In this document: piece after piece, positions 1-5,333 of the stretch
How positions within the stretch are numbered: position 1 is the first letter of the stretch
Layout of the letters: every line of letters begins with the position of its first letter
NCBI GenBank assembly: GCA_023488865.1
Contig: JAMDDG010000268.1
Location: 1-5,333 of the forward strand
Length of the DNA stretch: 5,333 nucleotides
Direction: 5' to 3'
Source: Bacteroidota bacterium
GTDB lineage: Bacteria > Bacteroidota > Bacteroidia > Bacteroidales > Prolixibacteraceae
Position numbers and translations under genes: made by a program
The notes under the pieces: generated by a model
Told to the model about the DNA's origin: nothing
Databases searched by the model: none
The model's input: the letters and a program-made list of their open reading frames with translations, nothing else

Positions 1-7
1 TCAATAC

Positions 8-1783
8 CTATTCTTCGGAGAAATCTACCAGCACATCCCGGTAGGCGTTGAAGATCATGGATTTGGAGATGAACCCGACATATTTACCGTTGTGGATAAC
101 TGGGAGGTTCCAGGCTCCGCTATCCTTAAATTTTTTCATAACCGTATCCATTTTTTCATCGTGGGAGATGATTTCGGGAGGATAAGTCATTATTTCTGAC
201 ACTTTTTTAGTCGTGTAGAGCTCCTTTTCGAACATAATTTCCCTGACATCGTCTAACAGCACGACCCCTTTGAAATTGTTTAACTCATCCACTACCGGGA
301 AGAGGTTGCGCTTGGATTTGGCTATGATCCTGACAAGTTCTCCCAGGGTGGCATCAGGCTTGACGGTAAGGAGGTCTTTCTCAATTACATTGTGCAAGCG
401 CAGCAGGGTCAGAACGGCCTTGTCTTTGTTGTGCGTAATTAAATCCCCTTTGAGGGCAAGCCGCTTGTGGTAAAGTGAGTGTGGTTCTATTGGCATAATG
501 GTCAGGTAGGCGGTTGCGGCGGTAATCATCAGCGGGACCAGTAACCCGAATCCGCCAGTTATCTCAGCGATCAGGAAGATGGCCGTCATGGGTGAGTGCA
601 TCACAGCTGCCATCATTCCGGCCATTCCGGCCAGGGCAAAATTTTTGGCGGGAACGACCTCACCATTGAAATTCAGGATCATGGAAATAAAAAAACCGGC
701 GAGACTTCCCAGAAAGAGAGCAGGAGCGAAGATACCCCCGCTTCCTCCGGCGCCGTTGGTAGTAGCGGTTGCGACGATTTTTACCAGCATAATGACGCCA
801 ACCAATATGATTAACACCAATTTGTCGTCCCTGTATCCCGAGAAGAAAGAGTTGTTCAGTATGTGATTTCCCAGGTTGTTTACAATTTGGTTGATGGTAA
901 AATATCCCTCGCCCCAGAGTGATGGGAAAAGGAAGATCATACCACCCAACGACAGGCCTCCAACTAAAATCTTGATATAGGGGCTTTTAATTTTACGGAA
1001 GGTACCTTCGATCAAAAGGTTTCCTTTTGTGAAAAGAACGGCAAAAAGCCCGCAAAAGATGCCCAATAAAATATACCAGTGTATGTTGGTGACCTTGAAG
1101 GCGGAATCGATCTGAAAATTCATTTCGTAACCGGAACCCATCAGAAAATAGGCCAAAGAGGCGGCTGTTGCGGCCGAAATCATCAGGGGAAGCAGAGAGG
1201 CCATGGTCAGGTCTAACATCAGTACTTCGATGGCAAAAAGCATACCGGCTAAGGGTGCTTTGAAGATTCCGGATATAGCGCCAGCAGCACCGCAGCCAAT
1301 CAGGACCGTCATAGTCCGGTAGTTGAGATGGAAAGTGCGTGCAATCGTCGAGCCGATGGAAGAACCGGTTAGCACGACAGGGGCTTCGGCCCCAACAGAC
1401 CCCCCGAAACCGATCGTGATGGTACTGGAGATGATGGAAGTAAACATGTTGTGTGCCCGCAGGAACCCTTTCTTCCTTGAAATCGACTCCAGGACTTTGG
1501 TAACCCCATGACTGATATCCTCTTTGACAACAAATTTTACATAGATATAGGTAAGCAGGATACCGATCACCGGGTAGAGAAAATAGTGGTAATTTTCCTG
1601 CAGGGCATCAAAATCATTGGTCAGAAATTTGCTAAAGATATGAATAAGGTTTTTTAACAGAACGGCGGCGAAACCGCTAAACAATCCAACGACAAAACTC
1701 AACACAATTAATCTTTCACGTTCTGTAAGCCGGGAAAAACCATAATGTCTTACTCTGCTAAATAATTCTTTGGAGAAACGCAT
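8..1783 (-). CDS. CLC-family chloride channel/transporter with C-terminal tandem CBS domains
   Basis: An integral inner-membrane protein of 591 residues that should move chloride or a similar anion, either passively or in exchange for protons. The hydrophobic CLC core spans about residues 25-430. Visible CLC signatures are G131-A-E-A-P135, whose E133 matches the external gating glutamate; the helix L182-F-A-I-E-V187; the filter segment GGIFAP at 349-354; and S-L-Y at 436-438, where Y438 probably matches the anion-coordinating tyrosine. Two CBS domains follow (about 465-520 and 527-588); in this family such domains commonly bind adenine nucleotides and regulate the pore. The first filter loop, usually GSGIP, reads SHGVT (91-95), and the internal proton-glutamate position appears to be V187, as in channel-type CLCs. 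The ATG at 1783 is chosen because the hydrophobic core starts soon after it; no Shine-Dalgarno sequence is seen. The gene is complete, ends with TAG and is divergent from the kinase operon. Family assignment is secure; channel versus exchanger is not. Confidence 0.95.
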   Translation of the reverse strand: MRFSKELFSRVRHYGFSRLTERERLIVLSFVVGLFSGFAAVLLKNLIHIFSKFLTNDFDALQENYHYFLYPVIGILLTYIYVKFVVKEDISHGVTKVLESISRKKGFLRAHNMFTSIISSTITIGFGGSVGAEAPVVLTGSSIGSTIARTFHLNYRTMTVLIGCGAAGAISGIFKAPLAGMLFAIEVLMLDLTMASLLPLMISAATAASLAYFLMGSGYEMNFQIDSAFKVTNIHWYILLGIFCGLFAVLFTKGNLLIEGTFRKIKSPYIKILVGGLSLGGMIFLFPSLWGEGYFTINQIVNNLGNHILNNSFFSGYRDDKLVLIILVGVIMLVKIVATATTNGAGGSGGIFAPALFLGSLAGFFISMILNFNGEVVPAKNFALAGMAGMMAAVMHSPMTAIFLIAEITGGFGLLVPLMITAATAYLTIMPIEPHSLYHKRLALKGDLITHNKDKAVLTLLRLHNVIEKDLLTVKPDATLGELVRIIAKSKRNLFPVVDELNNFKGVVLLDDVREIMFEKELYTTKKVSEIMTYPPEIISHDEKMDTVMKKFKDSGAWNLPVIHNGKYVGFISKSMIFNAYRDVLVDFSEE

Positions 1784-1811
1784 GTTATAAAATATTGTAA
1801 GTCGTTGAAGT

Positions 1812-1817
1812 ATTATA
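1812..1817 (-). promoter_or_regulatory. Possible -10 box (TATAAT) for the CLC gene
   Basis: Read on the minus strand, this hexamer is a perfect TATAAT about 30 bases upstream of the CLC ATG. That is a plausible place for a -10 element with a short leader. The expected -35 position, 17 bp further out, reads GATCGT and does not match a -35 box. In such AT-rich DNA a chance TATAAT is easy to find, and Bacteroidota promoters usually differ from this consensus, so this is only a candidate. Confidence 0.2.
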
Positions 1818-1828
1818 GAAAAAAAATG

Positions 1829-1849
1829 ATTTTCACGATCTATGAAAAT
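1829..1849. repeat. Short inverted repeat upstream of the CLC gene, possible operator
   Basis: ATTTTCA (1829-1835) and TGAAAAT (1843-1849) form a perfect 7-bp dyad around a 7-base centre. It lies about 46-66 bases before the CLC start, over or just upstream of where a -35 region would fall if the TATAAT at 1812-1817 is used. It could therefore be a repressor or activator site. The arms are AT-rich and short, so chance occurrence is a real alternative. Confidence 0.3.
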
Positions 1850-1925
1850 GAGAATAGGGTACCCCGTTCATAAAAAAGCAGGATGCAATCCTCATTGGAT
1901 AGCAAATTTACTTCTTTTTTCATTA

Positions 1926-2044
1926 ATGTCCGGTTAAAACCATTCTTTATTCGTTACGCGGAAAACAAGCCACAAAGAACACTTTACCTCGCAGAGGTTA
2001 AAGAAAGCCTTTTCATTTGTTTTACAATAATATTTACCGGACAT
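1926..2044. repeat. Nested inverted-repeat element, MITE-like or IS remnant
   Basis: The outer arms ATGTCCGGT (1926-1934) and ACCGGACAT (2036-2044) are perfect 9-bp inverse complements; they extend imperfectly inward, TTAAA on the left against TTTA on the right. Inside lie two further dyads sharing one centre near 1992.5: AAAACAA (1962-1968) with TTGTTTT (2017-2023), and CTTTACCTC (1982-1990) with GAGGTTAAAG (1994-2003, one bulged T, 3-base loop GCA). CATT occurs just outside both ends (1921-1924 and 2045-2048) and could be a target-site duplication. The element is about 119 bp and has no coding capacity. This layout suits a non-autonomous mobile element or the joined ends of a decayed insertion sequence; a structured regulatory leader is an alternative. 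I cannot name a family. Confidence 0.4.
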
Positions 2045-2130
2045 CATTGATTAATAGATTAATATTGTTAAGTTTACAAATTAATTTTCATTGGATAATT
2101 TTTTTGAAGACCGTGAAGGGAATTATTGTT

Positions 2131-2147
2131 AAACCTGATTTAGGTTT
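2131..2147 (+). terminator. Small hairpin with T-run, weak terminator or attenuator candidate
   Basis: AAACCT (2131-2136) pairs perfectly with AGGTTT (2142-2147) around the 5-base loop GATTT, and the right arm runs into further Ts and an AT-rich tract. The form is that of a weak intrinsic terminator on the plus strand. The stem has only 6 bp with two GC pairs, and no gene in this window ends just before it, so it would matter only if the kinase promoter lies upstream of it. Low confidence. Confidence 0.2.
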
Positions 2148-2277
2148 TTAATTCTTGTTCTGATTGTATTTTTACCCTTACTAAATTTTACCATCAGTTG
2201 TACGGAATGTCAATTCAGCCATTGTAACCATTTACAACGGGAAGGAGTGCAATTGCTAAAATTATTTCAGAACAAAA

Positions 2278-3861
2278 GTGAAAAACATGGGAATGGCAGT
2301 AAGACCAAACATCCTGATAGTAGATGATGATGACATTAATTTACAATTACTTGTAACCATTCTGAAGATATTGGATGTAAACCTCATCCTGGCACAATCC
2401 GGACCGGAGGCATTGTCGAAGATCAGGGATCAGGGGATAGCCATGGCCCTGCTTGATATCCGAATGTCAGGAATGGACGGGATGGAACTCGCCACACTAA
2501 TCCAGAATGATAAAAGCAGGGATATTATTCCAATCATTTTTATTACAGGACAATTAAAAGTGGAAAATGAACTGGAAAGATGTTATGAGGCGGGGGCTGT
2601 CGATTTTATCCTTAAACCCATCCGGAAAAATATTCTTCTCAGCAAGGTGAAGGTTTTCCTGGAATTGTACCGGCAAAAACAGGCTATTCTTGAAGATCAT
2701 CTTGAATTGGAAAGGACAGTGAATGAACTGATACGGCTCAACAACTTGCTCGTAGAGTCGGAAAAAATGTACCGTACCCTTCTCAACGCTTCCCCTGAAG
2801 GCATCTTCATTATGAACATGAAAGGGGTTATCACCGAAATTTCGGATATTACCCACGAAATATTTGGGACTGAAAATAAGGATGAATTTATTGGGGCTCA
2901 TTTTATTAATTTTGTACCCCCGGAAGAGTTGAAAAAATTCAAAGATGTCCTGAATAAGACTCAAATTGAAGGTTTGGTTCAAAATGTCGAAATCTTTCTG
3001 ATCAGAAAAAACCACTCCCGATTAATCTGTGAGTTAAGTACTACCTTGATCCAAGAAGCAAACGGCGAGCCTAAAGCGTATATGGCCATTATACGTGATA
3101 TTTCGCAAAGAAAGAAAATTGAACAACAACTGATCCGCTCTGAACGCATGGTTAGCCTTGGCGAAATGGCTTCAGCCATGGCTCATGAAATCAACCAACC
3201 TTTACTTTCCATCTCTCTGGGTATAGATAATTTGTGCCACAAGATAGGAACAGTGAGTGCTTTGAACGAACCTTATTTTCGCGACAAGTCGGAAAAAATA
3301 TACCAGGATGTTTCAAGAATCGGAAGGATCATTGATCACGTCAGGGCTTTTTCCCGGGACCAGGAAGAATTCACTTCTACCTGTTTTGATCTCAACGAAA
3401 GCATTACAAATGCCATCTCAATGATTTCGGAGCAATTCAAAAATCATCACATTAATATAATTGTAAAACTTGATAAAACAATCCAACCAATTGTTGGCAA
3501 CACTTACCGGTTTGAGCAGGTGATCCTGAATTTGCTGACCAATGCAAAAGATGCCCTCGAAGAAAAAATGAAGAGATCAAAATTCGATTTTGATAAGGTC
3601 ATCGTTATACGGACTTACCTGAACAACCAAAAAATCAATATTGAGGTGAAAGATAATGGATGCGGCATCGAATCTGACAAAATCGATCGGATCATGTTAC
3701 CTTTCTTTACTACCAAGGAGACAGGTAAGGGAACAGGGATCGGCCTCTCTATTTCTTTCGGGATTATCAAAGAAATGAATGGGACTTTTGATTTTGAAAG
3801 TAATCCTTCGATGGGTACCACCTTCAGGATTACCCTCCCCACCTCAGATATCAGCGAATAA
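2278..3861 (+). CDS. Soluble hybrid sensor histidine kinase (receiver-PAS-HisKA-HATPase)
   Basis: A 527-residue two-component kinase predicted to be cytoplasmic, with no signal peptide and no membrane helix. A CheY-like receiver comes first (about 10-125): acidic cluster D16-D19, phospho-acceptor D60 in LLDIR, T90, and K113 in LKP. A helical linker rich in charged residues (about 128-165) leads to a PAS domain (about 160-285). The dimerisation/phospho-acceptor domain has H303 in MAHEINQP. The ATPase domain has N422 in the N box, DNGCGI (459-464), an F-box-like PFFTTKE, and GKGTGIGLS (483-491). All catalytic residues are intact, so it should be an active kinase. No C-terminal receiver or Hpt domain is present. 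Three starts are possible: GTG 2278, ATG 2287 and ATG 2293. No ribosome site decides between them, and the longest frame is given although either ATG may be the true start. The adjacent NtrC-type regulator, 32 bp downstream, is its likely phosphate acceptor. The signal sensed is unknown. Confidence 0.93.
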   Translation: MKNMGMAVRPNILIVDDDDINLQLLVTILKILDVNLILAQSGPEALSKIRDQGIAMALLDIRMSGMDGMELATLIQNDKSRDIIPIIFITGQLKVENELERCYEAGAVDFILKPIRKNILLSKVKVFLELYRQKQAILEDHLELERTVNELIRLNNLLVESEKMYRTLLNASPEGIFIMNMKGVITEISDITHEIFGTENKDEFIGAHFINFVPPEELKKFKDVLNKTQIEGLVQNVEIFLIRKNHSRLICELSTTLIQEANGEPKAYMAIIRDISQRKKIEQQLIRSERMVSLGEMASAMAHEINQPLLSISLGIDNLCHKIGTVSALNEPYFRDKSEKIYQDVSRIGRIIDHVRAFSRDQEEFTSTCFDLNESITNAISMISEQFKNHHINIIVKLDKTIQPIVGNTYRFEQVILNLLTNAKDALEEKMKRSKFDFDKVIVIRTYLNNQKINIEVKDNGCGIESDKIDRIMLPFFTTKETGKGTGIGLSISFGIIKEMNGTFDFESNPSMGTTFRITLPTSDISE

Positions 3862-3893
3862 AGAATGCAAGGAAACCTATACCTTTTTTCAAA

Positions 3894-5276
3894 ATGAACC
3901 AACTCAATGTACTTATACTGGACGATGAAAAGCGCTTAACAGAAGAACTGACAGAATTTCTGGTGGAGTCCGGATTTCAAGCTTATGAAGCCAACACAGG
4001 GAGAGAGGGTTTGTTGATCCTGAAAAAACAACCCATTGATTTGTTAATCCTTGATATTCGTCTTTCCGGTGAAAACGGGCTGGATATTCTGAAAGAGGTG
4101 AAAGTCAAATATCCAAACATAGAAGTCATCATGATTTCGGCGCATGGCGATATGGACACTGTGATCGAAGCCATGCGGTTAGGCGCCATTGATTATTTAC
4201 GTAAACCTTTCAGACACATAGATATTAGGGTCTCGATTGAACGGACCCAGAAGTTTCTGATGCTTCAAAGAAAGCTTGTAAAATTGGAAGAGAAGAATTC
4301 CCTGATTTCTAAAAATCTGGAGGAGCGCATTGAACATCATTTTATTGGTGTTAGTCCACAGATTAGGGAAGTTCTGGACATTGCAATGACTGCCTCAAAT
4401 TTTCCCGATACCAATGTACTAATAACCGGCGAAAGCGGCACAGGGAAGGAAAATGTTGCACGGATTATTCATTTTGCCAGTAAGCGGAAAGATAATTTAT
4501 TTTGCGCAGTAAACAGCAGTGCAGTAACCGATTCGTTGTTGGAAAGTGAATTTTTCGGCCACAAGAAAGGCTCCTTCACCGGAGCCCTGACTGACAAGAA
4601 AGGTTTTTTCGAAACCAGCGACCAAGGCACTCTCTTTTTGGACGAGATCGCGGATATGCCCTTAAATTTGCAGGCAAAAATGTTACGGGTCATAGAAGAG
4701 AAAAAAATCACCAGGGTAGGGGAAACCCATCAGGTTGCAGTGGACTTCCGGATCATTTCTGCCACCAACCACCTCCTGGATAAATTGGTAGATGAGAAAA
4801 AATTCAGGCTCGATCTCATTCACCGCCTAAATACCCTACACATACATATTCCGCCATTGCGCGAACGACCGGAAGACATTGAACCGCTCCTTCTTTATTT
4901 TGCAGAAGATTTCTCTACGAAATTGAACAAACCCGTTCCTCCTATTGATAAAAATTTGGTTCAAGTCTTAAAAAAATATGACTTTCCGGGAAATGTGAGG
5001 GAGTTAAAAAACATGACCGAACGCGCCATTATTCTCAGTAAGGGAAGGATCCTCTGTGCAGAGGATTTTCCTGTGAATACCTGCTCTAAATCAACAAGCC
5101 CCGTGGTGAACCCAAAACTGAACCTTGAAGAAAATGAAGCGGAACTGATACGTTTGGCGCTGCACAATTTCAACAACAATCAAGTGGCAGCAGCCAATGC
5201 ATTGGGCATCCAACGGATGGCGCTCGCACGCAAAATGCAGAAGTATAATATTTGCCTTTTGCCTGCTCATTTTTAA
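3894..5276 (+). CDS. NtrC-family sigma-54-dependent response regulator (receiver-AAA+-Fis HTH)
   Basis: A 460-residue, full-length bacterial enhancer-binding protein. When phosphorylated it should assemble into a ring at upstream sites and use ATP to open promoters bound by sigma-54 RNA polymerase. The receiver (about 1-120) has D10 and D11, phospho-acceptor D54, S82 and K104. A helical linker (about 115-147) follows. The AAA+ domain (about 150-385) has Walker A G179-ESGTGK185, the sigma-54 contact loop GSFTGA (226-231; the commonest form is GAFTGA), Walker B LFLDE (247-251), and arginines R305 and R311 in FRLDLIHRLN as candidate arginine fingers. A Fis-type helix-turn-helix lies at about 415-453 (AAANALGIQR), followed by a 7-residue tail. 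The ATG at 3894 starts just before the receiver; AAGGAAA (3869-3875) is about 18 bases away, too far for a normal ribosome site. It shares an operon with the kinase. NtrC, ZraR and AtoC are relatives, but no specific regulon can be named from sequence alone. Confidence 0.95.
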   Translation: MNQLNVLILDDEKRLTEELTEFLVESGFQAYEANTGREGLLILKKQPIDLLILDIRLSGENGLDILKEVKVKYPNIEVIMISAHGDMDTVIEAMRLGAIDYLRKPFRHIDIRVSIERTQKFLMLQRKLVKLEEKNSLISKNLEERIEHHFIGVSPQIREVLDIAMTASNFPDTNVLITGESGTGKENVARIIHFASKRKDNLFCAVNSSAVTDSLLESEFFGHKKGSFTGALTDKKGFFETSDQGTLFLDEIADMPLNLQAKMLRVIEEKKITRVGETHQVAVDFRIISATNHLLDKLVDEKKFRLDLIHRLNTLHIHIPPLRERPEDIEPLLLYFAEDFSTKLNKPVPPIDKNLVQVLKKYDFPGNVRELKNMTERAIILSKGRILCAEDFPVNTCSKSTSPVVNPKLNLEENEAELIRLALHNFNNNQVAAANALGIQRMALARKMQKYNICLLPAHF

Positions 5277-5292
5277 AGCCCGAAAATGAGCA
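5264..5292. repeat. Perfect 10-bp inverted repeat across the regulator stop codon
   Basis: TGCTCATTTT (5264-5273) is the exact inverse complement of AAAATGAGCA (5283-5292), with 9 bases between them. The left arm encodes the last residues of the regulator (…AHF) and the loop begins with the last two bases and a half of the stop region. The right arm is also part of the first 18-bp direct repeat. As RNA it would fold into a stem of moderate stability, but no T-run follows, so a classical intrinsic terminator is unlikely. An additional inverted half-site of the operator-like motif fits better. Confidence 0.5.
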
Positions 5293-5313
5293 TGTGCCCG
5301 AAAATGAGCATAT
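5278..5313 (+). promoter_or_regulatory. Tandem 18-bp repeats, candidate NtrC-type activator binding sites
   Basis: Two head-to-tail units, GCCCGAAAATGAGCATGT (5278-5295) and GCCCGAAAATGAGCATAT (5296-5313), differ at one base. Counting the base before, the second unit reads TGCCC-GAAAAT-GAGCA (5295-5310), an imperfect dyad of TGCyC and GrGCA. This resembles the classic NtrC site (TGCACC, AT-rich centre, GGTGCA) known from enterobacteria. The repeats start right after a gene for an NtrC-family protein, so they are good candidates for that protein's own sites in front of a sigma-54 promoter to the right. No such promoter is seen before the window ends at 5333. The repeat itself is certain; its role is inferred. 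Confidence 0.5.
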
Positions 5314-5333
5314 ACACAAAGTTGAAAATTCCA

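Larger units (their letters stand above)
1784..2277. other. AT-rich divergent intergenic region, no gene seen
   Basis: These 494 bp separate the CLC start from the kinase start and must hold both promoters. I find no open frame with coding character, no tRNA and no rRNA. Structure seen: a 7-bp inverted repeat (1829-1849), a TATAAT on the minus strand (1812-1817), a nested inverted-repeat element (1926-2044), a 10-bp direct repeat TCATTGGATA at 1892-1901 and 2088-2097 that brackets that element, and a 6-bp-stem hairpin (2131-2147). I found no convincing Bacteroidota-type promoter (TTTG, then TAnnTTTG about 19-21 bp later) and no correctly spaced sigma-54 promoter for the kinase. Confidence 0.8.

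Noticed and set aside
2116..2148. Bacteroidota-type promoter (TAGGTTTT at 2141-2148 as a TAnnTTTG -7 box)
   Set aside because: The last base does not match, and the nearest TTG (2126-2128) is only 12 bases upstream instead of about 19-21; the same bases are better explained as the right arm of a hairpin.
2242..2256. Possible sigma-54 promoter or strong ribosome site (AAGGAG…TTGCT) before the kinase
   Set aside because: GG at 2244-2245 and GC at 2255-2256 are separated by 9 bases, while sigma-54 promoters need 10, and the flanking bases match poorly. As a ribosome site, AAGGAG lies about 30 bases before the GTG and further from the ATGs. The short frame it could serve (GTG 2247 or TTG 2253 to TGA 2327) has no coding character and overlaps the kinase out of frame.
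2554..3015. 153-codon open frame on the minus strand inside the kinase gene
   Set aside because: It lies wholly opposite a conserved PAS/receiver coding region and its translation shows no domain pattern; it is a shadow of the real gene. The same holds for the shorter frames opposite the CLC and regulator genes.
5264..5292. Intrinsic terminator of the kinase-regulator operon
   Set aside because: The 10-bp stem is perfect but is followed by GTGCCCG rather than a T-run, it overlaps the coding end, and its right arm is repeated 18 bp later, which favours a protein-binding motif.
5278..5313. Start of a CRISPR array or satellite repeat
   Set aside because: There are only two units, directly abutting at 18 bp with no spacer, and no third copy follows before 5333.

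Overview
The window looks like a chromosomal piece from a Bacteroidota-type bacterium. This is inferred from moderate-to-low GC, very AT-rich intergenic DNA, genes with no Shine-Dalgarno sequence at the usual distance, and the style of the proteins: a CLC channel with CBS domains, and a soluble receiver-PAS-kinase hybrid beside an NtrC-type regulator. No rRNA, tRNA, CRISPR array, transposase or phage gene is visible.

Layout: (1) 8-1783, minus strand, a complete CLC-family chloride channel/transporter with two C-terminal CBS domains. (2) 1784-2277, a 494-bp AT-rich divergent intergenic region with no gene. It holds a short hairpin near the CLC promoter side, a nested inverted-repeat element of about 119 bp (1926-2044) that may be a mobile-element remnant, and a small hairpin at 2131-2147. 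(3) 2278-3861, plus strand, a cytoplasmic hybrid histidine kinase in the order receiver, PAS, HisKA, HATPase. (4) 3894-5276, plus strand, a complete sigma-54-dependent response regulator in the order receiver, AAA+, Fis-type HTH. It follows the kinase after 32 bp and is almost certainly in the same operon. (5) 5264-5313, two near-identical 18-bp direct repeats plus an inverted copy of the motif that overlaps the regulator's last codons. The repeats resemble NtrC-family operator sites. The window ends 20 bp later.

Working model (inference): an upstream kinase or a cytoplasmic ligand acts on the receiver and PAS domains of the soluble kinase. The kinase autophosphorylates on His303 and passes the phosphate to Asp54 of the NtrC-type regulator. 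The regulator then drives sigma-54 promoters, perhaps one just beyond the right edge through the tandem repeats. The CLC gene is transcribed divergently and nothing in its sequence shows a direct link to the two-component pair. The individual protein families are well known. The most interesting points are the repeat cluster after the regulator, the receiver-first kinase with no membrane sensor, and the channel-like substitution in the CLC protein.
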